Shown: piece after piece, positions 9,027-15,657 of the stretch | Layout: each line of letters opens with the position of its first letter | Numbering within the stretch: the stretch's first letter is position 1 | From: Sphingopyxis sp. | Lineage (GTDB): Bacteria > Pseudomonadota > Alphaproteobacteria > Sphingomonadales > Sphingomonadaceae | Assembly (NCBI GenBank): GCA_013911715.1 | Contig: JACEST010000002.1 | Span: 1 to 51,938, forward strand | Length of the DNA: 51,938 nucleotides | Direction of reading: 5' to 3' | The notes under the pieces: generated by a model | What the model was told of the DNA's origin: nothing | What the model saw: the letters and a program-made list of their open reading frames with translations, nothing else | Databases searched by the model: none | Position numbers and translations under genes: made by a program

Positions 9027-9461
9027 ATGGCCCCGCCACCCCTTCCTGTCACCACGGTTCATGCCACCTGCGTTGCGATCGACGGCAATGGATTGCTGTT
9101 GCTGGGGCCGTCTGGCGCGGGCAAGTCTGACCTCGCGCTGCGGTTGATCGATCGCGGCGCTGTGCTGGTCGCCGATGACCGCTGCGAGCTTGCCGAACTG
9201 GGCGGAAAATTGCACTGCGCCCCGCCCGAAATCCTTGCCGGTCAGCTGGAGGTGCGCGGCATTGGGGTTACCCGGCGCGCCTGGACCGCGCCGGTGCCGG
9301 TCGCGCTGGCGGTGCGGCTGGTCGAGCGCACCGAGCGCATGCCCGATCCGGCGATCGAGGAATTGGCCGGCCATGTGCTGCCCGCCGTGCGGATCAACGC
9401 CCATGAGGCGAGCGCGCCGATCAAGGTCGAGCTGGCGCTCGCGCGGCAGACCGCCCTGTGA
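9027..9461 (+). CDS. hprK: HPr kinase/phosphorylase, short alphaproteobacterial form
   Basis: A 144-residue protein, about half the length of the Gram-positive enzyme, keeping only the catalytic domain. This is normal for alphaproteobacteria. The P-loop is GPSGAGKSD (27-35) and the family signature is LEVRGIGV (73-80). It phosphorylates HPr on the regulatory serine, affecting PTS activity and, through it, carbon and nitrogen control. Its TGA overlaps the GTG start of rapZ (GTGA at 9458-9461). Confidence 0.93.
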   Translation: MAPPPLPVTTVHATCVAIDGNGLLLLGPSGAGKSDLALRLIDRGAVLVADDRCELAELGGKLHCAPPEILAGQLEVRGIGVTRRAWTAPVPVALAVRLVERTERMPDPAIEELAGHVLPAVRINAHEASAPIKVELALARQTAL

Positions 9462-10378
9462 AGGGGCACGAGCCGCCGCTGTTGATTGTCACCGGCCTGG
9501 CTGGTGCCGGCAAATCGACCGCGCTCAAAGTGCTCGAGGATCTGGGGTGGGAGGTGGTCGACAATCTGCCCGTCGCGCTGCTCGACGCGTTGCTGATGGC
9601 CCCCACACCGCGCGGCGCGACCGAACGACCGCTGGCCGTCGGGATCGACGCGCGTTCGCGCGGCTTTCGCCCTGCGGCGCTGGTTCGCGACCTGAAAGCG
9701 ATCCGCGCCGAACAGGAGCGCGATGTCGCGGTGCTGTTTCTGGATTGCGCCGGGGTCGAGCTCGAGCGCCGCTTTTCCGAAAATCGCCGCCGCCATCCGC
9801 TCGCCGACGACCGCCCCGTCACCGATGGCATTGCGCGCGAGCGCGAACTGCTTGAGCCGCTGCGCCGCTGGGCCGAACATGTCGTCGACACAACAAATTA
9901 TTCGTCGAATGATTTGCAGCATGAAATCCGGCAGCGCTTTCAGTTGGGCGAAGCCAGCGCACCGGCGCTGACCGTCACCAGTTTCGGCTTTGCCCGGGGG
10001 CTGCCGCGCAACGCCGATCTGGTGTTCGACGTCCGCTTCCTCTCCAACCCGCACTGGGTGCCCGATCTGCGGCCCAAGACTGGGCTGGATGCCGACGTCG
10101 CGGCGCATGTTGCCGCTGACCCCTTTTATGCCACAGTCATCGGCCAGATTGAGGACCTGCTGTTGACCCTTCTGCCGCGCTATGCGGTTGAAGGGAAAAG
10201 CCATATCAGCATCGCCATCGGCTGCACCGGCGGGCGGCACCGGTCGGTTCACGTAGCCGAGCGCTTGGCAGCGTCACTGCGCGCGCATGGCTATAGTCCC
10301 GTTGTGACACACCGCAATCTTGACTCCACCCCGCAAGATGGGCTTGAGGGCGCACCCCCTTCGCCGCGCACGCCATGA
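9458..10378 (+). CDS. rapZ: RNase adapter protein RapZ
   Basis: A 306-residue P-loop protein with Walker A GLAGAGKST (13-21) and DNLPVALLD near residue 36. The C-terminal family signature is AIGCTGGRHRSVHVAERLA. In enterobacteria RapZ delivers the GlmZ sRNA to RNase E and controls glucosamine-6-phosphate synthesis; in alphaproteobacteria its target is less clear. The GTG start at 9458 overlaps hprK by four bases. The last ~25 residues are weakly conserved in appearance and precede the EIIA gene by 18 bases. Confidence 0.92.
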   Translation: MKGHEPPLLIVTGLAGAGKSTALKVLEDLGWEVVDNLPVALLDALLMAPTPRGATERPLAVGIDARSRGFRPAALVRDLKAIRAEQERDVAVLFLDCAGVELERRFSENRRRHPLADDRPVTDGIARERELLEPLRRWAEHVVDTTNYSSNDLQHEIRQRFQLGEASAPALTVTSFGFARGLPRNADLVFDVRFLSNPHWVPDLRPKTGLDADVAAHVAADPFYATVIGQIEDLLLTLLPRYAVEGKSHISIAIGCTGGRHRSVHVAERLAASLRAHGYSPVVTHRNLDSTPQDGLEGAPPSPRTP

Positions 10379-10396
10379 GCCGAGAGTCGATAGTTT

Positions 10397-10825
10397 ATGC
10401 CTGACCCCAAAGCGATGCCGCTCCTTGGCCTGGTGCTTGTCACCCACGGACGGCTGGCCGAGGAATTTGTGACCGCGATGGAGCATGTCGTCGGGGCGCA
10501 GCGCGCCATCGCGACCGTGTGCATCGGCCCGAACGACAATATGGAGGCGCGCCGCGCCGAAATTTCCGCCGCCATCACCAAAGTGGACGGCGGCCGCGGC
10601 GTCATCATCCTGACCGACCTGTTCGGCGGCACCCCGTCGAATCTCGCCATCAGCCTGATGGACAGCGGGCGGTTCGAGGTGATCGCGGGCATCAACCTGC
10701 CGATGCTGATTCGCCTGGAAAGCGCGCGCAAGACCATGTCGGTGCAGGATGCCGTGCGCGCTGCGCGCGAGGCGGGGCAGAAATATATTTCGGTTGCATC
10801 CGAACTGTTGGGGGCGACACCGTGA
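10397..10825 (+). CDS. PTS EIIA component, mannose/fructose type (ManX-like)
   Basis: A 142-residue EIIA(Man)-fold protein. The phospho-acceptor is His17 in LVLVTHGRLAEEF. The conserved ILTDLFGGTPSNLA segment is around residues 74-87. No sugar permease lies nearby, so this is likely the regulatory EIIA of the incomplete alphaproteobacterial PTS rather than a transport component. It receives phosphate from HPr. Its TGA overlaps the GTG start of the HPr gene (10822-10825). Confidence 0.9.
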   Translation: MPDPKAMPLLGLVLVTHGRLAEEFVTAMEHVVGAQRAIATVCIGPNDNMEARRAEISAAITKVDGGRGVIILTDLFGGTPSNLAISLMDSGRFEVIAGINLPMLIRLESARKTMSVQDAVRAAREAGQKYISVASELLGATP

Positions 10826-11100
10826 CCGAGCTGTCGGAAACCGTCGAAATCACCAACCAGCGCGGGTTGCATGCGCGCGCCAGCGCAAAGTTCGTCACCT
10901 TTGTCAGCCGCCTGCCCGAAGGCGTGGCGGTCGAGGTGGAAAAGGCCGGGTCGCGCGTCAACGGCACGTCGATCATGGGGTTGATGATGCTGGGCGCGGC
11001 CAAAGGCGACAGCATCACCATCCATACCAGCGGTGAGGGGGCCGAGGTGGCGCTGACCAAATTGGTCGGGCTGGTCAAGGACAGCTTTGGCGAGGATTAG
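10822..11100 (+). CDS. ptsH: HPr phosphocarrier protein
   Basis: A 92-residue HPr. His17 in RGLHARASAKFV is the equivalent of the catalytic His15, and Ser50 in NGTSIMGLMML is the equivalent of the regulatory Ser46 phosphorylated by HprK. It passes phosphate from enzyme I, not encoded in this window, to the EIIA just upstream. It starts with GTG in a GTGA overlap. Its TAG stop (11098-11100) is part of the left end of the nested palindrome at 11097-11365, so the last residues may have been altered by that insertion. Confidence 0.95.
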   Translation: MTELSETVEITNQRGLHARASAKFVTFVSRLPEGVAVEVEKAGSRVNGTSIMGLMMLGAAKGDSITIHTSGEGAEVALTKLVGLVKDSFGED

Positions 11101-11365
11101 GGTCCAGACCCACAACCAGCACGGTCGAGGCGTCAAAATGGCAAAGACATCGGAGGGAAATGCACGCAGTCAGGCAGTTATTCTGCCTGCAAGGGCATTT
11201 CGCTTCGAGGTCGAAGCCATTTTGACGTCCTGCGGATTTGACCAAATTTGCTCATCGCTGCGTTGGCAAGCTTGGCAATATCGACATATTCCCGGCGCTT
11301 GCCGCCTTGAGCTGAGCAAATTTGCTTCAAACCTCGGCCGCGCTGGCTGTGGGTCTGGACCCTAA
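11097..11365. repeat. Nested palindromic element (MITE-like), 269 bp
   Basis: The outer arms 11097-11130 and 11332-11365 are 34-base inverted repeats with 3 mismatches (ends TTAGGGTCCAGACCCACA). Inside are two independent lobes. Lobe 1: CGTCAAAATGGC (11131-11142) pairs with GCCATTTTGACG (11216-11227), and within it CAGGCAG pairs with CTGCCTG. Lobe 2: CAAATTTGCTCA (11243-11254) pairs with TGAGCAAATTTG (11313-11324), with inner GGCAAGC/GCTTGCC and AATAT/ATATT stems. If GGGTCC is the true end, TA flanks both sides, as with IS630-type elements. It contributes the ptsH stop and ends 5 bases before the next ATG. Confidence 0.85.
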
Positions 11366-11370
11366 GCGCG

Positions 11371-12186
11371 ATGGCTAACCCCGGCCGCCGCAGCCACATC
11401 GACAGTTTGAGCAATCCGCTGGTCAAGCGGCTGCGGCTGCTGCGCGAAAAGCGCCATCGCCGCGCCGAGGGGTTGTTCCTCGCCGAAGGATTGCGCATCG
11501 CCACCGAAGCGCGCGAGGCGGGGGTGCTGCCACGCTGGCTGTTCCTGACGGCACCCAGCGAGGCGCATCCGCTCGCTGCCGTTCTGGCCACCGACACGCT
11601 GGCGGCGGGCGGCGAGGTGGTGACGACCAGCGAGGCCGTGCTCGCCAAATTGTCGGGCAAGGACAATCCGCAGACCGTGGTCGGCATTTATAACGAACCG
11701 CGCCCCGCGCTGGCCGACATCGACCGCAGCACCGCGCCCATCTGGCTGGTGGCCGAACGGCTGCGCGACCCCGGCAATCTGGGGACGATGCTGCGCACTG
11801 GCGACGCGGTTGGCGCAGGCGGGCTGATCCTGATCGACGAGTGCACCGACCCCTATGGCGTCGAAGCGGTGCGCGCGAGCATGGGGGCGATTTTCACCCA
11901 GGCGCTGGTACAGACGGGATGGGATGAATTTCTGTCCTGGCTGCGCAGTGGGCCGGGCCAGTTGGTGGCGACGCATCTCGAGGCGGCCCAGGATTATCAG
12001 GCGGTGCGTTACACCGCGCCGACGTTTATCCTCGTCGGCAATGAATCGCAGGGGCTGCCCGCCGTCTATGCCGCCGCTGCCGATGTCCGCGTCAAAATGC
12101 CGATGCTGGGCAAGGCCGACAGCCTGAACGCCGCGATTGCGGCGGCGGTGATGGCCTATGAGGTGCTCAACCAGCGGCGGGGATAA
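11371..12186 (+). CDS. TrmH/SpoU-family RNA 2'-O-methyltransferase
   Basis: A 271-residue SPOUT-superfamily enzyme using S-adenosylmethionine to methylate rRNA or tRNA ribose. The N-terminal substrate-binding domain contains NPLVKRLRLLREKRHRR. The catalytic knot shows ERLRDPGNLGTMLRTGDAVG (about 127-146), FILVGNESQGLP, and a third motif ending DSLNAAIAAAVMAYE. The exact target nucleotide cannot be told from sequence. The only good start is the ATG at 11371; no Shine-Dalgarno sequence is seen because the palindromic element ends 5 bases upstream. Confidence 0.88.
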   Translation: MANPGRRSHIDSLSNPLVKRLRLLREKRHRRAEGLFLAEGLRIATEAREAGVLPRWLFLTAPSEAHPLAAVLATDTLAAGGEVVTTSEAVLAKLSGKDNPQTVVGIYNEPRPALADIDRSTAPIWLVAERLRDPGNLGTMLRTGDAVGAGGLILIDECTDPYGVEAVRASMGAIFTQALVQTGWDEFLSWLRSGPGQLVATHLEAAQDYQAVRYTAPTFILVGNESQGLPAVYAAAADVRVKMPMLGKADSLNAAIAAAVMAYEVLNQRRG

Positions 12187-12202
12187 TCCACTGATACCAC
12201 AT

Positions 12203-12286
12203 CCCGATCGTGTCGAGCGAAGTCGAGACATCCCCCGGCAGTGCGCCATGCCGACGGGCCCCTCGACTTCGCTCGAGGCGAACGGG
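12203..12286. repeat. Palindromic intergenic repeat, GTCGAGCGAAGTCGAGAC type (family A)
   Basis: GTCGAGCGAAGTCGAGACA (near 12212-12230) faces CTCGACTTCGCTCGAGGCGA (near 12262-12281), so the unit folds back on itself. Similar copies lie at 24086-24169 and 38815-38898, all between genes. Confidence 0.85.
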
Positions 12287-12342
12287 AAGAAAAAGGCTCT
12301 AGGTGTTTGGTCCCGGCATTTGACGGTGCGGGTTTGATGTGA

Positions 12343-12543
12343 AGCGATCATGGGGTCAATTATGTCGAACATAAAATCAGCGACAATCCGGACCTGTTCG
12401 ATGTCATGCTCGAACGCGCCGATGGCCGCCACACGGTGCCGCAAATCTTCATCGGTGGGGTCGGGATTGGCGATTCCGACAAATTGGCCATGCTCGACGC
12501 GCAAGGCCGGCTGAAGTCCATGCTGGAAGGGTGCCCAGGTTAG
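12343..12543 (+). pseudogene. grxC: Glutaredoxin remnant lacking the active-site half
   Basis: Translation of 12343-12543 gives about 66 residues matching the C-terminal two thirds of glutaredoxin 3: NYVEHKISDNPDLFDVMLE, then RADGRHTVPQIFIGGVGIGD, then a tail ending LEGCPG and TAG. The HTVPQIFIGG glutathione-binding segment is intact. The N-terminal CPYC redox site is absent: an in-frame TGA lies just upstream (12340-12342) and no plausible start precedes it. An IS, a deletion or the family A repeat just upstream may have removed the 5' half. Confidence 0.8.
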
Positions 12544-12562
12544 CCGGTGCGGAGAAAAAATA

Positions 12563-12639
12563 TGGCGCACCCGGCAGGATTCGAACCTGCAACCGGCCGC
12601 TTAGAAGGCGGCAACTCTATCCAGTTGAGCTACGGGTGC
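12563..12639 (-). tRNA. tRNA-Arg (anticodon TCT)
   Basis: The minus strand folds as a 77-base tRNA including a genomically encoded CCA. The acceptor stem is GCACCCG/CGGGTGC, the anticodon stem is GCCGC/GCGGC with loop CTTCTAA (anticodon TCT), and the T arm contains GGTTCGAATCC. It decodes AGA and possibly AGG. Confidence 0.96.
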
Positions 12640-12699
12640 TCCCGCGCGGTGCCATAGCCCTGTTTGCGCGCGCGCAAAAGCCGGTTAAACGCTTGCGGC

Positions 12700-13437
12700 A
12701 TGATCTCTCCCGACACTCCCCGCCGCACCAGCGCCGCCGCCGTCCAGCATTTCCGCTATTATGACCTCGTCATGGCGGCGTTCGTCGCCATCCTGCTGCT
12801 CTCCAACATCATCGGCGCGGCCAAGCGGTCGGTGGTTGATCTGCCGCTGATCGGCGAATGGCCGTTCGGCGCGGGCGTGTTGTTTTTCCCGATCAGCTAC
12901 ATCATCGGCGACATGCTGACCGAGGTTTATGGTTACGCCCGCGCGCGGCGGGTGATCTGGACCGGCTTTGCTGCGCTGGCGTTCATGGCGTTCATGGCGT
13001 GGGTGGTGGTCAGCCTGCCGCCCGCGCCGGGATGGAACGATCAGGCCGCCTATGAAGCCGTGTTCGGCAACAGCTGGCGCATCGTGCTGGCCTCGATGCT
13101 CGCCTTTTGGGCAGGCGAATTTGCCAACAGCCTGGTGCTCGCGAAACTCAAACTTAGGGACAATGGCCGCCGCATGGGCCTGCGCTTTGTTGCAAGCACC
13201 ATCGTTGGCCAGGGCCTCGACAGCCTGATCTTCTACCCCATTGCCTTTTACGGCCTCGATGGCTGGCCGACCGAGGCGCTGTTCCAGACAGTGCTGTCGC
13301 AATGGGCGATCAAGACCGGATGGGAAATCCTGCTGCTGCCGGTCACCGTCGCGATCGTCACCTGGCTCAAACGGCGCGAAGGCGTCGATGTTTATGACGA
13401 CACCACCGACTTCTCGCCCTTCCATGTAAAGGCGTGA
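12700..13437 (+). CDS. yhhQ: YhhQ-type queuosine precursor transporter
   Basis: A 245-residue integral membrane protein of the VUT/YhhQ family, which takes up queuosine precursors such as preQ0/preQ1. Family landmarks are FPISYIIGDMLTEVYGYARA (about 65-84) and VGQGLDSLIFYPIAFYG (about 167-183). Six or so membrane segments are apparent. The ATG at 12700 was chosen over an upstream in-frame codon (12664) because the extra residues are basic and unconserved. It is followed by a small membrane protein gene with 5 bases between stop and start. Confidence 0.87.
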   Translation: MISPDTPRRTSAAAVQHFRYYDLVMAAFVAILLLSNIIGAAKRSVVDLPLIGEWPFGAGVLFFPISYIIGDMLTEVYGYARARRVIWTGFAALAFMAFMAWVVVSLPPAPGWNDQAAYEAVFGNSWRIVLASMLAFWAGEFANSLVLAKLKLRDNGRRMGLRFVASTIVGQGLDSLIFYPIAFYGLDGWPTEALFQTVLSQWAIKTGWEILLLPVTVAIVTWLKRREGVDVYDDTTDFSPFHVKA

Positions 13438-13442
13438 CACCC

Positions 13443-13823
13443 ATGGACATGGTGCAATTGTCTGCCGATTTTCAGGCGGTGAAACTGGTGCTGGTCGAGG
13501 GGAGCGGGCTCGCCAAGGACGCGCTGCATGTCCATTTCGGACTGGCGGTGTTCGTCGCGGCGCGGCTCTTGTGGCGCTGGCGCTATGGCTGGGCGGTGGC
13601 GTGGCTCGCGGCACTTTGCGTGGCGCTGGGCGGCGAATGGCTTGATCTGCGCGGCGAGGCGCTGATAGGCGCGCTCCAGCCCGACAGCGCGCATTGGCAC
13701 GATGTATGGAACACAATGTTCTGGCCGACGGTGTTGGCGCTGCTCGGACGCTGGCTGCAACCCACGCCCACTTCGCCGCGCGAAGCCTCAGCCGACGAGC
13801 GCACCGACGGCGGCGGCGAATAA
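13443..13823 (+). CDS. Small membrane protein of unknown function
   Basis: A 126-residue protein with three apparent membrane segments (about 30-45, 50-69 and 85-100). A conserved-looking [18 protein letters not shown] precedes an acidic/hydroxylated tail. VanZ-like proteins have a similar look, but I cannot assign the family. AAGG sits 10 bases before the ATG at 13443; a GTG at 13434 overlapping the yhhQ stop is the alternative. The last 36 bases overlap the 3' end of purQ on the other strand. Confidence 0.6.
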   Translation: MDMVQLSADFQAVKLVLVEGSGLAKDALHVHFGLAVFVAARLLWRWRYGWAVAWLAALCVALGGEWLDLRGEALIGALQPDSAHWHDVWNTMFWPTVLALLGRWLQPTPTSPREASADERTDGGGE

Positions 13824-14456
13824 CCGCGCACCGTCCTGATTGCCGTGCGCCGGCTCGCACGCGCGTTCGGGGTGCGGCATCATGCCCAGCACATTGCCGC
13901 CATCATTCAGCACCCCGGCGATATCGCGCGCCGACCCGTTGACCGGCTCGCTGTAACGAAAGGCCACGCGCCCTTCGCCCTCAAGCCGGTCGAGCGTGGC
14001 GCTGTCTGCAAAATAATTGCCATCATGGTGCGCGACCGGAAAGCGCACCGCCTCGCCCGCGGCATAGCCGCTGGTGAACAGCGACTGGTTGTTCGCGACC
14101 GTCAGACCGACGCTGCGGCACACAAAATTGAGCCCCGCGTTGCGCATCAGCGCACCGGGCAGCAACCCCGCCTCGGTCAGCACCTGGAACCCGTTGCACA
14201 CGCCCAGCACGGGCACACCGCGTGCCGCCGCCGCGCGTACCGCGTCCATCACCGGCGAACGCGCTGCCATCGCCCCCGAGCGCAGATAATCGCCATAGGA
14301 AAAGCCGCCAGGCAGCGCGATGAAGTCGGTCTTTGGCGGCAGTTCGCTGTTGCGATGCCACACCATCGCCGGCGCCGTGCCAGTCGCCTGCTCCAATGCC
14401 ACCGCCATATCGCGGTCGCAGTTCGATCCCGGAAAGACGATGACGGCGGTCTTCAC
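13788..14456 (-). CDS. purQ: FGAM synthase, glutaminase subunit PurQ
   Basis: A 222-residue class I glutamine amidotransferase. The catalytic Cys is in [18 protein letters not shown] (about residue 87), and the His-Glu pair is in [10 protein letters not shown] near residue 195. It releases ammonia from glutamine for formylglycinamidine ribonucleotide synthesis by PurL, with PurS. PurS precedes it with an ATGA overlap (14453-14456). The 3' end overlaps a convergent gene by 36 bases. purL is not in the window. Confidence 0.97.
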   Translation of the reverse strand: MKTAVIVFPGSNCDRDMAVALEQATGTAPAMVWHRNSELPPKTDFIALPGGFSYGDYLRSGAMAARSPVMDAVRAAAARGVPVLGVCNGFQVLTEAGLLPGALMRNAGLNFVCRSVGLTVANNQSLFTSGYAAGEAVRFPVAHHDGNYFADSATLDRLEGEGRVAFRYSEPVNGSARDIAGVLNDGGNVLGMMPHPERACEPAHGNQDGARLFAAAVGALVG

Positions 14457-14683
14457 GGCCGCACGATCCGGTAATTTTCAATGACGGTGTTGGCGAGCAG
14501 CTTGGCGCACATTGCGTCGAGTGCGGTATCGGTGGTGCCGTCGGCGACGTCGAGTTCGATGAACCGCCCCGCGCGCACATCATTGACCCCGGCAAAGCCC
14601 AGGCCTTCGAGCGCATGGTGGATGGCGCGTCCCTGCGGGTCGAGCACCCCGGGCTTCAGCGTGACATAGACATGGATTTTCAT
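14453..14683 (-). CDS. purS: FGAM synthase subunit PurS
   Basis: A 76-residue protein beginning [20 protein letters not shown], the characteristic PurS N-terminus, with the conserved GRFIELDV segment mid-protein. It bridges PurQ and the small PurL in the three-protein FGAM synthase of purine biosynthesis. It is translated ahead of purQ and coupled to it. Confidence 0.96.
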   Translation of the reverse strand: MKIHVYVTLKPGVLDPQGRAIHHALEGLGFAGVNDVRAGRFIELDVADGTTDTALDAMCAKLLANTVIENYRIVRP

Positions 14684-14754
14684 GGGACACTGGTCCTGCT
14701 GGCGCGGCGAAGATGGCGCGGCCTATGCCTTTGATTGGCGCGCGGGGCAAGCCA

Positions 14755-15657
14755 TCAGCGGCGGCAGGTGGGGGGCCCTATGGCTTCTTCCACCGCGCGC
14801 GCGCGGTCGGTCGCGACCACGACAACGCCGGCCCGTTCCAGCGCGGCAAATTCGCTGGCATCGCCATCATCAAGCCAAATGTCATCCAGCCGCTCGCCCG
14901 GGCGGCCCAGCGTGCCGAACAACGGCTCGATGCCCGCAGCGCGCAGTGCGGCAAACAGGTCGGCGTCAGGCACGCGGGTTCCCGTCCACGCAAGCAAGCG
15001 GTCGCGGCGCATGCCGCCCGCAATCAGCCGCTCGGCCGCAGCGGGTGAATTAACCCCCGCCGACACCATCAATTCCGGGGCCAGCCGCGCGACGGCGAGC
15101 GCATCTTCGTCGCGATAGGTGATGATGATCGCGTGCTGCTCGGCCGCCGCCGCGCGCACCGCCGCCACGACCGCGGCGAAATCGACGCCGCGCTTGATGT
15201 CGAGCTGCACCACGCCGCCCTGCGCCTTGACGAGCAGCAGTGCCTGTTCGAGCCTGGGAATGCGCGCCTCGGTCGCCATGCCGCTGTTGTCGCGCAGGTT
15301 GAGCTGCGCCAGCGCGGCCCAATCCTGTTCGCGCGCAAGGCCCGTGCCGGTCGTCGTCCGATCGAGCCGGTCGTCGTGGAGCAGGAACAGCACGCCATCC
15401 TTGCTGACCTGAACATCAATCTCCAGCAGCGCATTGCCGTTGCGCAGCAGCGTGGCCGCCATTGTTGTCAACGCATTTTCGGGCAGGCCCGGCGCGGGAC
15501 CAGCGCGGTGCGCGCCGACGACGGCCTCGCCGCGATCACGCAAGCAATCGAACCATAGGGCCAGATCGCCGCCTTGTTGCTCGGCCCCTGGCGGTGGCGT
15601 TGACGTGCATGCCGTCAGCAGCAGCGCCGCGGCCGCCGCTGACGCCGCCCGGATCAT
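14755..15657 (-). CDS. Glycerophosphodiester phosphodiesterase lipoprotein
   Basis: A 300-residue protein with a lipoprotein signal (LLLTAC, Cys17) and a GDPD TIM-barrel domain. Catalytic landmarks are GAHRAGPAPGLPENAL (about 48-63) and LEIDVQVSKDGVLFLLHDD (about 78-96), which supply the metal ligands and the HD general acid/base pair. It would hydrolyse glycerophosphodiesters, from phospholipid turnover, to glycerol-3-phosphate in the periplasm. The ATG overlaps the stop of the M16 peptidase (15654-15657). The C-terminal strand is intact. Confidence 0.88.
   Translation of the reverse strand: MIRAASAAAAALLLTACTSTPPPGAEQQGGDLALWFDCLRDRGEAVVGAHRAGPAPGLPENALTTMAATLLRNGNALLEIDVQVSKDGVLFLLHDDRLDRTTTGTGLAREQDWAALAQLNLRDNSGMATEARIPRLEQALLLVKAQGGVVQLDIKRGVDFAAVVAAVRAAAAEQHAIIITYRDEDALAVARLAPELMVSAGVNSPAAAERLIAGGMRRDRLLAWTGTRVPDADLFAALRAAGIEPLFGTLGRPGERLDDIWLDDGDASEFAALERAGVVVVATDRARAVEEAIGPPTCRR

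Noticed and set aside
11178-11687. Open frame within the nested palindrome and SpoU gene
   Set aside because: It reads through inverted repeat DNA and antisense to the methyltransferase, with no domain.
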